Source: Flavobacteriaceae bacterium
GTDB lineage: Bacteria; Bacteroidota; Bacteroidia; Flavobacteriales; Flavobacteriaceae
Length of the DNA: 64,000 nt
Direction of reading: 5' to 3'
Assembly: GCA_004762155.1 (NCBI GenBank)
Contig: SIHP01000004.1
Location: 1-64,000, forward strand
The notes beneath the pieces are model-generated. The model was given only the letters and a program-made list of their open reading frames with translations. It had not been told where the DNA came from and did not search any database. Positions 52,063 to 61,051 of this stretch are shown in pieces. Position 1 is the stretch's first letter; each line of letters begins with the position of its first letter. A program made the translations under genes and the position numbers.

Positions 52063-52866
52063 TTAACTCCAGAATTTACGTTTTTCATTTAATTCTTCTA
52101 TTTCCTTTAGTTCTTTTGTAGATAAAACTTTTAAAAATGAAGGATGTTGCTCAATAGCATATTCTATTTTTTCAATTATACTAGCTATATCTTCATTTTC
52201 ATAATCTATTTCAAGTGGTTCTTTAATAACCATAGATTGTAATACATTACGTTTTTTAATTTGCAATCCTTTTTTATCAAAAGAACGTCTAAAGCCATCA
52301 ATAACAACAGGAACAACTACTGGTTTAAATGTTTTTATAATATGGGCAGTTCCTCTTCTAATAGGTTTAAAAGCTGTTGTAGTACCTTGAGGAAAGGTAA
52401 TAACCCAACCATCATCTAAAGCTTTACCAATATTAGAAATATCAGACATTTTTACTTGTCTTTTTATGTCCTTACCTTTATTTCTCCAAGTTCTTTCTAC
52501 AGATACAGATCCTGTGTAAGCAAAAATCTTTGGCAAAATACCAGATCGCATTGTTTCCCCAGCAGCAATAAAATAAAAATTAAGTTTTGGGTGCCAAATG
52601 TATCCAACATTTTTTATGTTATCAACTCTTCCTTTTAAAGAGGCGTTAAAAACATGAAACATTGCTGTTACATCTGCAAAATAAGTTTGATGGTTAGAAA
52701 TAAATAAAACGTTTTTATCTGGTAAGTTTCTAATTATTTCAGAACCTTCTATTTGTAAGTTGTTAAATCTTCTATATCTACCGTGAGAAATTATTCCAAG
52801 AATTCTAATAATCCATTTCTTAATCCATAAAATATGTCCGAAAGGATTTCTTTTAAAAAGAGGCAT
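52063..52866 (-). CDS. PlsC-like acyltransferase
   Basis: The 267-residue membrane-associated acyltransferase has LFISNHQTYFADVTAMF at about residues 54-70 and the second block VITFPQGTTTAFKPIRRGTAHI. Two features differ from textbook PlsC: His59 and Asp65 are spaced HX5D instead of HX4D, and FPEGTR is replaced by FPQGTTT. The phospholipid role (acylation of lysophosphatidate) is therefore probable, but an ornithine- or glycine-lipid type substrate is possible. It lies between the two minus-strand genes for a Nudix hydrolase and the M42 peptidase. Confidence 0.8.
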   Translation of the reverse strand: MPLFKRNPFGHILWIKKWIIRILGIISHGRYRRFNNLQIEGSEIIRNLPDKNVLFISNHQTYFADVTAMFHVFNASLKGRVDNIKNVGYIWHPKLNFYFIAAGETMRSGILPKIFAYTGSVSVERTWRNKGKDIKRQVKMSDISNIGKALDDGWVITFPQGTTTAFKPIRRGTAHIIKTFKPVVVPVVIDGFRRSFDKKGLQIKKRNVLQSMVIKEPLEIDYENEDIASIIEKIEYAIEQHPSFLKVLSTKELKEIEELNEKRKFWS

Positions 52867-52919
52867 CTACTATAATAATTTTGTTATTACAAGCTAAATT
52901 ACAAAAGAAAAACAGACAA

Positions 52920-53549
52920 TTATAACTTTATTAAGTCTTTAATTTCTGAAAGAATCATTGCTGTTGCTCCCCAAACAACGTAATTGTTTAGTTTAAAGCA
53001 TGGTACTTCTATGTTTTTCATGTATGAAGTGTTCATTATTTTAGAGCTAATATTTTTATCATTTAGCAAATCCTCTAGTAAAACTTCTATTGTGTTTGCA
53101 ACTTCATAATTAATTTTAAAAGTAGGTTTTTCATTTAAAACACCAAAAAATGGAGTAACCATAAAATTACTTGGAGGAATATAAGTAGGAGATAATTCTC
53201 TTATAATTTTAATAGAATTTTGTAAAATACCTACTTCTTCATTAGCTTCTCTTAAAGCAGTATTTTTAATATTAATGTCAGAAATATCTGTTTTTCCTCC
53301 AGGAAAGCTAATTTGAGCAGAATGAGTTCCTTTATAACTAGCTCTTTCTGTTAGTAAAAATCGTGTTTGATTGTTTTCATCAGGATAAAATAAAGCTAAA
53401 ACTGCAGCTATTTTTGGGTTACTTTTTTTTATTTTATCCTCAGAAAAATCTAGACGTAATTTAGGAACAAGTTTAAATTGAGATTTTTGACCACCTAATT
53501 CTTTTAACTTAAAAGTGTCAATTTTGTCAGTAAAATTATTGAAATCCAT
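52920..53549 (-). CDS. Nudix hydrolase, CoA pyrophosphatase (NudL/NUDT7-like)
   Basis: The 209-residue protein has LLTERASYKGTHSAQISFPGGK, the CoA-pyrophosphatase signature, running into a Nudix box with TALREANEEVGI (about residues 110-121). These enzymes cleave coenzyme A and its thioesters to 4'-phosphopantetheine and 3',5'-ADP. The C-terminal VPCFKLNNYVVWGATAMILSE is also conserved in the group. It is upstream of the acyltransferase gene on the same strand, 53 bases away. Confidence 0.85.
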   Translation of the reverse strand: MDFNNFTDKIDTFKLKELGGQKSQFKLVPKLRLDFSEDKIKKSNPKIAAVLALFYPDENNQTRFLLTERASYKGTHSAQISFPGGKTDISDINIKNTALREANEEVGILQNSIKIIRELSPTYIPPSNFMVTPFFGVLNEKPTFKINYEVANTIEVLLEDLLNDKNISSKIMNTSYMKNIEVPCFKLNNYVVWGATAMILSEIKDLIKL

Positions 53550-53648
53550 TTAAATGCTTAAGTTTAAACAAACTTATAGATTAAAAAGTAAAGATTTTGG
53601 GTTTTGGCTTGAATTTTGAGTTTTTTAAATTGTATTAAAATAAAATGA

Positions 53649-53951
53649 ATGAAAACAGAAAATAAATTTCAAAAACTTTTTTTAAGCTTATTGTTTGATG
53701 CTATTGGTTATGTTTCTTTTATAATACCAGGTTTCGCTGAGTTTACTGATATTATTTGGGCACCCGCATCAGCTTATTTAATGACAAAAATGTATAAAGG
53801 GAACAAAGGTAAAATAGCAGCAGCTGTAGTTTTTATAGAAGAAGCTATGCCATGGATGGATGTAATTCCTACATTTACTTTAATGTGGTTGTACACTTAT
53901 GTTTTCTCAAAAAAAGAGAATGAGAACACAAGTAGAACAATAGAGGTTTAA
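53649..53951 (+). CDS. Small membrane protein of unknown function
   Basis: The 100-residue product has two hydrophobic segments, about residues 10-30 (LFLSLLFDAIGYVSFIIPGF) and 56-86 (IAAAVVFIEEAMPWMDVIPT and on), with a charged C-terminus. It is conserved-looking (PASAYLMTKMYKGNKGK), but I do not recognise a named family. It converges on the DUF6787 gene downstream. Confidence 0.6.
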   Translation: MKTENKFQKLFLSLLFDAIGYVSFIIPGFAEFTDIIWAPASAYLMTKMYKGNKGKIAAAVVFIEEAMPWMDVIPTFTLMWLYTYVFSKKENENTSRTIEV

Positions 53952-53966
53952 TTAGAATAGATTATT

Positions 53967-54272
53967 TTATTTCTTAAAGAGAAACCCTAAACCTAATCTG
54001 CTTAAAAATTTCTTTTCAAATTCCCAGAAGAAATTAAATTTACCAAAAAGCCATCCAACTATAGGTAGTGTAGCTTGGTATATAGGAAAAATCAATAAAA
54101 TTCTTAAAGGATAATATAACCATGGACTTAATGTTTCTGGAGATAAACCTAAAAATTGAGTTACTGGTTTAGCAACCCAAGAAGAGAAGGTACCATTAAT
54201 TGCAAAAACAATTAAAACTGCAATAATATCCCAATTTGTATCGAAACCCCAACGTTGTTTTAATTTTTCCAT
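53967..54272 (-). CDS. DUF6787-family small membrane protein
   Basis: The 101-residue protein has two transmembrane stretches (about residues 14-34 and 52-74) and the conserved WGFDTNWDIIAVLIVFAING, LSPWLYYPLRILLIFPIYQ and FWEFEKKFLSRLGLGF. This matches a flavobacterial family I know as DUF6787. No function is known. Its 3' end faces the small membrane protein gene at 53649, 15 bases apart. Confidence 0.7.
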   Translation of the reverse strand: MEKLKQRWGFDTNWDIIAVLIVFAINGTFSSWVAKPVTQFLGLSPETLSPWLYYPLRILLIFPIYQATLPIVGWLFGKFNFFWEFEKKFLSRLGLGFLFKK

Positions 54273-54290
54273 TGGGCAAAAATATATAAT

Positions 54291-54322
54291 AAAAAAGGCT
54301 AAACAAAATGTTTAGCCTTTTT
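54291..54322 (-). terminator. Terminator of the DUF937 gene
   Basis: A 13-bp A/T-flanked stem (AAAAAGGCTAAAC ... GTTTAGCCTTTTT) starts 23 bases past the DUF937 stop and has T runs in both directions. Confidence 0.75.
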
Positions 54323-54344
54323 ATAGTATTAAAAATACTATTTA

Positions 54345-54998
54345 TTATTTACCGAAAAGCCCACCTAATAGTCCGCCTAACAATCCGCCAGATTTTTTCT
54401 GAGAAGCTCCTCCTAAAACCATTCCAGCAACATCATCAACAATACTACCATCGCCATCAGCATCTAACATTTGTTCTAAGAAGTTTTGTTCTTTAGTTAC
54501 TGCACCGCTGTTACTAGCGCCACCTAAAAGACCACCTATAAGACCAGTTAAACCACTAGCATCACTAACACCATTTTGTTGAGATTGTTTACCTAACATT
54601 CCCATTAAAAGTGGAGCAGCAGTTTTTAATATATTTCCTACAGAACCAGCGTCTACACCAGATTTTTGGCTAATTACTTGTTCTACACCACTTGTTTTAT
54701 TTCCTAAAATATGACCTAAAATTTTACTACCTTCATTAGTAACAGATTCATCAACACCTCCACCAAATAAACCACTAAGATTGTCTAAGATACCACCATC
54801 GTGCTTATTTAAAGCTCCCATTAATCCTTGTGCTCCTTCAGGAGTAGAAGCATTACGTTCCATTGCTTTCATTAAAACTGGTAAAGCCATTGTTAAAACA
54901 CTACTTGTTTTATTTGAGTCTTGACCTGTAGATCCAGCCACACCATTAATAATTGTTTGTCCAATAGGACCGCTTAATAAATCTAAAATTCCTGCCAT
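54345..54998 (-). CDS. DUF937-domain protein
   Basis: The 217-residue protein is rich in Gly, Leu and Ser. The DUF937 core has LLSGPIGQTIINGVAG, SSVLTMALPVLMKAMERNA and LLMGMLGKQ. Two Gly-rich segments follow (LTGLIGGLLGGAS and a C-terminal GGLLGGLLGGLFGK), with an acidic DADGDGSIVDD loop that could bind calcium in between. There is no signal peptide. DUF937 proteins (YidB-like) are of unknown function. The gene is monocistronic and divergent from the symporter gene. Confidence 0.85.
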   Translation of the reverse strand: MAGILDLLSGPIGQTIINGVAGSTGQDSNKTSSVLTMALPVLMKAMERNASTPEGAQGLMGALNKHDGGILDNLSGLFGGGVDESVTNEGSKILGHILGNKTSGVEQVISQKSGVDAGSVGNILKTAAPLLMGMLGKQSQQNGVSDASGLTGLIGGLLGGASNSGAVTKEQNFLEQMLDADGDGSIVDDVAGMVLGGASQKKSGGLLGGLLGGLFGK

Positions 54999-55136
54999 TT
55001 TTTTGTATTTAATTTTTTACATTAATATGACACAATATACGAAATAAAGTCACAATATTATTGGTTTTATGTTCACCAAAACACTAAGTCTATTTTTATA
55101 TCTTTACAAGATTATTTCAAATATTAAATTTACAAA

Positions 55137-56462
55137 ATGAAAAAACTAGCACTACACTGGAAAATTATTATAGGAATGATCCTAGGAATAATTTTCGGTT
55201 TTATTATGAATTCTATTGATGGAGGAAAAGGTTTTGTTGCCGATTGGATTGCTCCTTTCGGGAAAATTTTTATAAACCTACTTAAATTAATTGCAGTTCC
55301 TTTAATATTAGCCTCTTTAATAAAAGGAGTAGCAGATTTAAAAGATATATCAAAAATAAAATCAATGGGGTTACGTACCATAAGTATTTATATAGGTACT
55401 ACGTTAATAGCTATTATTATTGGTTTAAGTATTGTTAATTTGGTGAAGCCAGGAGATGGAATGTCAAAAGAAACGATAGAAAAAATTAAATTAAAATATG
55501 CTGATGATGCTGGTGTTGTTGATAAATTAACCAAAGCAAGTAATCAAAAAAGTGCAGGGCCTTTACAAGCTTTAGTAGATATTTTTCCAAGTAATATATT
55601 TAAGTCTTTTGTAAATGCGTCTATGCTACAAGTTATCTTTTTTGCTTTGTTTGTTGGTATTTGTTTGTTATTGATAGAAGAAAAAAAGGCATCACCTTTA
55701 ATCAATTTTTTTGACTCCCTTAATGAAGTCGTTATGAAAATGGTAGATTTAATAATGCTTTTTGCTCCTTATGCTGTATTTGCGTTATTGGCAAACGTAA
55801 TTATTGCTTTTGATGATACGGAGATTCTATTAAAATTAGTACAATATGCACTTTGTGTTGTTTTTGGTTTGGCACTAATGATAGGTTTTTATCTTGTTTT
55901 AATAAATAGTTACACAAAAAAATCACCTTTATGGTTTTTAAAACAAATTAGTCCAGCTCAATTATTAGCTTTTTCAACAAGTTCAAGTGCAGCAACTTTA
56001 CCTGTAACAATGGAACGTGTAGAGGAACATTTAGGAGTTGATAAAGAGGTTTCTGGATTTGTGTTACCAGTTGGAGCAACAGTGAATATGGATGGAACTA
56101 GTTTATATCAAGGAATTGCTGCTGTTTTTATTATGCAGGTTATTTGGCCAGAAGGATTAACGTTTACGAATCAATTAGTTATCGTAGCAACAGCATTATT
56201 AGCTTCTATTGGAAGTGCTGCTGTACCTAGTGCAGGAATGGTTATGTTGGTAATTGTATTAGAATCTATAGGTTTTCCCGAAGAATTATTACCAATTGGT
56301 TTAGCACTTATTTTTGCAGTTGATAGACCATTAGATATGTGTAGAACGGTTGTTAATGTAACTGGAGACGCTACAGTTTCTATGTTAGTTGCTAAATCTT
56401 TAGGGAAATTAAACGAGCCAAATCCTAAAAACTGGGATGATAATTACGAAGAAGTAAAATAA
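55137..56462 (+). CDS. Dicarboxylate/amino acid:cation symporter
   Basis: This 441-residue SDF (DAACS) family transporter has about eight membrane segments and two re-entrant loops. The serine-rich loop FSTSSSAATLP, the NMDGTSLYQG motif (TM7) and DRPLDMCRTVVNVTGD (TM8, substrate-coordinating Asp, Arg and Asn) are all present. It should carry glutamate, aspartate or C4-dicarboxylates with Na+ or H+ into the cell. Arg in the DMCRT motif favours acidic amino acids. A sulfurtransferase gene begins 5 bases after its stop, so they form an operon. Confidence 0.92.
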   Translation: MKKLALHWKIIIGMILGIIFGFIMNSIDGGKGFVADWIAPFGKIFINLLKLIAVPLILASLIKGVADLKDISKIKSMGLRTISIYIGTTLIAIIIGLSIVNLVKPGDGMSKETIEKIKLKYADDAGVVDKLTKASNQKSAGPLQALVDIFPSNIFKSFVNASMLQVIFFALFVGICLLLIEEKKASPLINFFDSLNEVVMKMVDLIMLFAPYAVFALLANVIIAFDDTEILLKLVQYALCVVFGLALMIGFYLVLINSYTKKSPLWFLKQISPAQLLAFSTSSSAATLPVTMERVEEHLGVDKEVSGFVLPVGATVNMDGTSLYQGIAAVFIMQVIWPEGLTFTNQLVIVATALLASIGSAAVPSAGMVMLVIVLESIGFPEELLPIGLALIFAVDRPLDMCRTVVNVTGDATVSMLVAKSLGKLNEPNPKNWDDNYEEVK

Positions 56463-56467
56463 AAAAA

Positions 56468-57316
56468 ATGAATCTTAAAGTAACAACTCCTGTAGTTTCG
56501 GTAGCTTGGCTAAAAGAAAATTTAGAGGCTGAAAATTTGATTGTTTTAGATGGAACAATACCAAAAGTAGGAAAACAAAAAGAAAATTTAATTGTAGAAA
56601 AACAGCAAATTAAAGGCGCTCGTTTTTTTGACATTAAAAAAGTATTTTCCGATCAAAAGGCAACATATCCAAATACAATCTTATCAGCAGAAGCTTTTCA
56701 AGAAAAAGCACAGGATTTAGGAATAAATAAAGACAGTTGTATTGTTGTTTATGATACACATGGAATTTATTCTGCACCAAGAGTTTGGTGGTTGTTTAAA
56801 ACTTTTGGATTTACAAATATTGCTGTTTTAAATGGTGGATTTCCTGAGTGGATAGCAAAAGGATATCCAGTAGAAAAATCTTCAAAAGAACTATATAAAA
56901 AAGGAGATTTTGTTTCGAATTATCAATCAGAAAGAGTTTGTTTTACTGATGATGTTTTACAATTTATTAATGAAAAAGATAAATGTTTAACAGATGCTCG
57001 TGCAAAATCTCGTTTTTATCCAACTGAACCTGAACCAAGACCAGAGGTTAGAAGTGGGCATATTCCTAGTTCTAAAAATTTACCATATACTATTTTACAG
57101 GAAAATGGTAAAATGAAAGATGAAGAAGAATTGATAAAATTATTTTCAGATGTTAATACAGAAAACAAACAATTTGTTTTTAGTTGTGGCTCAGGAGTAA
57201 CCGCCTGTATTTTAGCTTTAGGATTAGAGTTAACAGGAAATACCAATTATATTTTATACGATGGTTCATGGTCTGAATGGGGAAGAAGAAGTGAGTTGCC
57301 TATTGAAATTGAATAG
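56468..57316 (+). CDS. sseA: Sulfurtransferase, 3-mercaptopyruvate type
   Basis: The 282-residue protein has two rhodanese domains. The active loop CGSGVTA at residues 240-246, with Cys240, is the motif of 3-mercaptopyruvate sulfurtransferase (rhodanese proper has CRKGVTA). The N-terminal domain is inactive. HIPSSKNLPY precedes the loop, as in SseA. It transfers sulfur from mercaptopyruvate to thiols or cyanide in the cytoplasm. Coupling to an acidic-amino-acid symporter suggests a link with cysteine or cysteine-derivative catabolism, which is inference. Confidence 0.88.
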   Translation: MNLKVTTPVVSVAWLKENLEAENLIVLDGTIPKVGKQKENLIVEKQQIKGARFFDIKKVFSDQKATYPNTILSAEAFQEKAQDLGINKDSCIVVYDTHGIYSAPRVWWLFKTFGFTNIAVLNGGFPEWIAKGYPVEKSSKELYKKGDFVSNYQSERVCFTDDVLQFINEKDKCLTDARAKSRFYPTEPEPRPEVRSGHIPSSKNLPYTILQENGKMKDEEELIKLFSDVNTENKQFVFSCGSGVTACILALGLELTGNTNYILYDGSWSEWGRRSELPIEIE

Positions 57317-57320
57317 AAAA

Positions 57321-57395
57321 AAAATACTTTAATCGCAGGGCGACAGCCAAAGGTTCAATTCTCCGATGCTTGCATCGAAAATAAAATACTTTAAT
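57321..57395. repeat. 13-bp direct repeats around a GC-richer hairpin segment
   Basis: AAAATACTTTAAT occurs at 57321-57333 and 57383-57395, right before the next ATG. The 49 bases between are richer in GC and contain the hairpin CGATGCTTGCATCG (57364-57377). The layout looks like a small insertion that duplicated its target. Confidence 0.5.
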
Positions 57396-58502
57396 ATGAA
57401 TTTTATAAAAAAGATTTTATTTGTTGTTTTTGTAATACTAATTTTAGTTACAAGTATCATTTATTGCACGCTAGCCGATGTTACAAATAAACATGATCGT
57501 ATTAAATACAATGTATCTGGTGTTATAAAGGATACTTCAGGAGAAGATTTAAGAATGGTTTATATTAAGTATAGTAGCCCAAAAATAATAACAAAAACAG
57601 ATTCATTAGGGAATTATTCAATTCATAAACAGAATGTATTGTTTTTAGAATTTGAGAAAGAAGGTTATCAAAATATAATAACAAAAATAAACGATTATTC
57701 TGATTTAGGAAATTATGAGTTTAAGCCTTTTGAACTTATAAAATCAACTGATAGTTCTTTTATTTATAGAGATCTGATATATGATAAAGAAAAAGTAATT
57801 CCCAATCAGATAAATTTTACAGGGCAGATTAAAGATGTTTTTGGAAGAACGATAGAAGATGTTACAGTTACCTTAACAGATCATAAGAATACAGATGTTG
57901 CGTTTGGTGGAACTTTTGAATTTAATAAACAATCATATCTTCTTAATTTTGAGAAAAAGGGATACGAAAAATTATCATTTTTCATACATGAAGAAATAGA
58001 TAATTCACATAATAAAAATGATATTGTACTAGTAAAAAAAAGAGAAAAAAAAGGAGTATACCTTGTTCAGAAAGATAAACTTTTGGCATTACCTAGAATA
58101 AATTTAAAGTATCATTCTGAAAAAAAATATAACAGTATACTTTGGGGAGGAAGATATGGATATAATGTAAATACCTTCTATTTTCCTAGGAATAAGAACA
58201 AGTTTAAAATAGGTAATAAAGGAGAAACACTTCGTTTTATTGTTTTTAATGAATCTTACAAGTATTTATTTCCAGTAGATGATAACCTTGAAGTTCCTAT
58301 TTGTATTTCAGATCATAAGTATTCTTATTCTTCTTATCCAACAGGTCCTGACTTGAAAGATAAAGTAATAATATATCCTAATAAAAATAATCGTTCTGAT
58401 ACCAATTATACAATAATTGATTTTATAGATAATTCTGATGTAGAGAAACAGTATACCTTTGTGAGTTCTAAAACTAAGAAAGGATATTACTTTTCTTATT
58501 AG
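57396..58502 (+). CDS. Membrane-anchored protein with two carboxypeptidase-regulatory-like domains
   Basis: From the ATG at 57396 (right after the second direct repeat) the protein has 368 residues; an ATG at 57366 lies inside the inserted segment and is less likely. A hydrophobic N-terminal segment (about residues 4-24) anchors it or is removed. Two beta-sandwich domains of the CarboxypepD_reg kind follow: YNVSGVIKDTSGEDL ... SLGNYSI ... FEKEGYQ and INFTGQIKDVFGRTI ... GTFEF ... FEKKGYE. The rest has no recognised domain. Function is unknown; such domains are common in surface proteins of Bacteroidota. Confidence 0.7.
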   Translation: MNFIKKILFVVFVILILVTSIIYCTLADVTNKHDRIKYNVSGVIKDTSGEDLRMVYIKYSSPKIITKTDSLGNYSIHKQNVLFLEFEKEGYQNIITKINDYSDLGNYEFKPFELIKSTDSSFIYRDLIYDKEKVIPNQINFTGQIKDVFGRTIEDVTVTLTDHKNTDVAFGGTFEFNKQSYLLNFEKKGYEKLSFFIHEEIDNSHNKNDIVLVKKREKKGVYLVQKDKLLALPRINLKYHSEKKYNSILWGGRYGYNVNTFYFPRNKNKFKIGNKGETLRFIVFNESYKYLFPVDDNLEVPICISDHKYSYSSYPTGPDLKDKVIIYPNKNNRSDTNYTIIDFIDNSDVEKQYTFVSSKTKKGYYFSY

Positions 58503-58512
58503 TATTAACAAT

Positions 58513-58550
58513 AAAAAGAGTCAGAAATTGTAAAGTTTTTGACTCTTTTT
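58513..58550. terminator. Bidirectional terminator
   Basis: An 11-bp stem (AAAAAGAGTCA / TGACTCTTTTT) separates the converging carboxypeptidase-regulatory-like and ThuA genes, with T or A runs on both sides. Confidence 0.8.
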
Positions 58551-58566
58551 ATATAGAAAGTATAAT

Positions 58567-59598
58567 TTAATTTTTAATAATTTTAAATGCATTACTTTTT
58601 TTACCTGAAGTAATACTACCAATATATAAACCCTCGGATAAGTGGGCTACATTAAATGCAATATTGGATTCTGTAGAAGGAATTTTCTCTGTAAATATTT
58701 CTTGACCATTTAGCGTATAAATAGTTAATTCTTTATCGGTTCCATCTAATTCTGTGTTTACTTGTATAATATTATTTACAGGGTTTGGACTGATATTAAA
58801 TGATAATTCTATATCTGGTTGATTAATACTTAATGTATTACCAATAACATATTTTATACCTTCTTCTATATGACGCATGAAATTTTCATCATCTTGATAA
58901 TCATCATCATTATGGCCAAGAGCAGTATAAAAAGATCGCCCTCCCATATATTCTTTATACCAAGACATAGGTCTAGCTTGATCATAATCATTTGAACCTG
59001 TAGCTTCAACAACTAAAAGATTTATGTTATTAGAATATAAATATCCACCAGCGTTTAGCCAATAGTAATATTCTTCGGTTTTATTCCAGGTATCACCAAT
59101 ATCTCCAATGAACTGTACAGAAGAATGTGAATCTACAATAGTCATGTTAGCATTATGATTTTTTGAAGTATGATTAGGAAAAGTTGGAGGATCTGATTGC
59201 ACAATACCACCTACCAATTCATTATAAAATGGCCAACTACCATCTCGGTATGTATCTGTAGCAGCATGAATACCTAAAAAACCTCCACCATTAGCAATAA
59301 AATTTTCAAAAGCATTTTTTTGTGAATCATTTAATAAATTATTACCACTTGTATTACACCAAATAACAGCTTTGTATTGTGATAAGTTAGTTGTTGTAAA
59401 ATCATCAGCATCATTTGTGGTATCTGTGATCCAAATACCATTAGTAATACCTAAGTTCGTAATTAAAGCAACACCATCATCAATAGAAGAATGCGCAAAA
59501 CCATTTGTTTTAGTAAATACAAGCACTTTATCTTGAGCTGATAAAGTAAATGAGGTTATTGTAAAAAGAATAGATATTAGAAGAGTATTTGTTTTCAT
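58567..59598 (-). CDS. ThuA-domain protein with T9SS type A sorting domain
   Basis: The 343-residue protein has a signal peptide (LLISILFTITSFTLSA, to about residue 21), a ThuA-like domain (about 24-250, with VLVFTKTNGFAHSSI, VIWCNTSGNNLL, GGGFLGIHAATDT and GHNDDDYQ) and a C-terminal T9SS type A domain from about residue 265 (LSFNISPNPVNNIIQV ... LSEGLYIGSI ... KSNAFKIIKN). ThuA-like proteins have a glutamine-amidotransferase fold and are linked to sugar (trehalose, 3-keto-glycoside) use. The product should be displayed or released outside the cell. Confidence 0.9.
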   Translation of the reverse strand: MKTNTLLISILFTITSFTLSAQDKVLVFTKTNGFAHSSIDDGVALITNLGITNGIWITDTTNDADDFTTTNLSQYKAVIWCNTSGNNLLNDSQKNAFENFIANGGGFLGIHAATDTYRDGSWPFYNELVGGIVQSDPPTFPNHTSKNHNANMTIVDSHSSVQFIGDIGDTWNKTEEYYYWLNAGGYLYSNNINLLVVEATGSNDYDQARPMSWYKEYMGGRSFYTALGHNDDDYQDDENFMRHIEEGIKYVIGNTLSINQPDIELSFNISPNPVNNIIQVNTELDGTDKELTIYTLNGQEIFTEKIPSTESNIAFNVAHLSEGLYIGSITSGKKSNAFKIIKN

Positions 59599-59684
59599 GA
59601 GGATTATTTTATGAATAAATAAACGTTAAAAAAGTATATATAGTATAACATACTTACCTCTTTTAAAACAATATATAGTATAAA

Positions 59685-59712
59685 AAACCCTCTTATTTTT
59701 TAATAAGAGGGT
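59685..59712 (-). terminator. Terminator of the thr operon
   Basis: A 12-bp stem (AACCCTCTTATT / AATAAGAGGGTT) with a 4-nt T loop and flanking A run (T tail on the minus strand) stands 25 bases past the thrC stop. Confidence 0.85.
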
Positions 59713-59737
59713 TATAATTTAAATGTGATACTATTTA

Positions 59738-61021
59738 TTACTTATTCAAATAAGACTTTAGTTCATCATAAGTAGTAATATTAGTGGCTATTTTTTCTTT
59801 ATGCATAATAGCTTCTATTTGCGGTGGAAGTGGCACTTTAATATCCAAGGTTTCTTCTACTGTTGGTAAAAATTTAACAGGATGCGCTGTTTCTAAGAAA
59901 ACACCATATTCACCAGCTTTTAAACCATGTTTTTGCAAACCTAAATATCCAACAGCTCCATGTGGGTCAGCAACATAATTAGATTCTTTATGGATAGCTT
60001 TCATTGCTTCTCTTGTTTGTGTATCGTTAAATGAATATGAAGAGAATTTAGTTTTTAAATCATCAATACTGTTTCCAAACAATTGTTGCACACGAATAAA
60101 GTTACTCGGGTTACTAACATCCATTGCATTAGAAATAGTAGCTTTAGATGGGTTAGGAGCATAATCTCCAGAATCCATATATCTTGGCACTGTATCATTT
60201 ACATTAGTAGCAGCAACAAAATGTTTAATAGGTAAGCCTAATTTTTGAGCAACAATACCTGCACAAATATTTCCGAAGTTTCCACTTGGTACAGAGAATA
60301 CAATATCTTTATGTTGTTTGTGTAGTTGCTTATAAGCAAAGAAATAATATAACATTTGTGGTAGCCAACGTGCTATATTAATAGAATTTGCAGAAGTTAA
60401 GTTTTTAGTAATTTCCTCATCTAAGAAAGCGGTTTTTACCATTTCTTGACAATCATCAAAAACACCATTAACTTCTAAAGCACTAATATTTTGACCTAAA
60501 GTTGTTAATTGCTTTTCTTGTACTTCACTTACTTTTCCTTTTGGATATAAAATAACAACATCAACACCTTTAACGCCTAAGAAACCGTTTGCCACAGCAC
60601 CACCAGTATCACCAGAAGTTGCTACTAAAACAGTAACATTTGTTGTTTCGTTTTTGTTAAAATATCCTAAACAACGTGCCATAAAACAAGCACCAACGTC
60701 TTTAAAAGCCATTGTTGGTCCGTGGAATAGTTCTAATGTACCAATGTTTTTTTCAACACCAACTACAGGAAAATCAAAAGAAATAGTTTCTTCAATAATT
60801 TTTTTTAGAGCGTCCGCTGGAATCTCATCACCAACAAATTGTTTAACAGCTTCAAAAGCGATTTCTTCTTTAGAATAGTTTCCAATATTATCGATAAAAT
60901 CTTTAGATAATGGTGTAATACTTTCTGGAAAGTATAAACCTCTATCTGGTGCTAATCCTTTTATAACAGCTTCTTTAAAAGAAACATTAGGTGATTTTTT
61001 ATTTAAACTAAAATAATTCAT
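59738..61021 (-). CDS. thrC: Threonine synthase
   Basis: The 427-residue PLP enzyme converts O-phosphohomoserine to threonine in the cytoplasm. The PLP lysine is Lys107 in HGPTMAFKDVGACFMARCL. The phosphate-binding loop ATSGDTGGAVANGF and the SVPSGNFGNICAG block are conserved. It is the last gene of the thrA-thrB-thrC run. Its start is 165 bases after the thrB stop, an interval that holds a REP-like element, so mRNA processing or weaker coupling is possible there. Confidence 0.95.
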   Translation of the reverse strand: MNYFSLNKKSPNVSFKEAVIKGLAPDRGLYFPESITPLSKDFIDNIGNYSKEEIAFEAVKQFVGDEIPADALKKIIEETISFDFPVVGVEKNIGTLELFHGPTMAFKDVGACFMARCLGYFNKNETTNVTVLVATSGDTGGAVANGFLGVKGVDVVILYPKGKVSEVQEKQLTTLGQNISALEVNGVFDDCQEMVKTAFLDEEITKNLTSANSINIARWLPQMLYYFFAYKQLHKQHKDIVFSVPSGNFGNICAGIVAQKLGLPIKHFVAATNVNDTVPRYMDSGDYAPNPSKATISNAMDVSNPSNFIRVQQLFGNSIDDLKTKFSSYSFNDTQTREAMKAIHKESNYVADPHGAVGYLGLQKHGLKAGEYGVFLETAHPVKFLPTVEETLDIKVPLPPQIEAIMHKEKIATNITTYDELKSYLNK

Positions 61022-61051
61022 TATAATATCTAGTTATGTGTTGTTGTTTTG

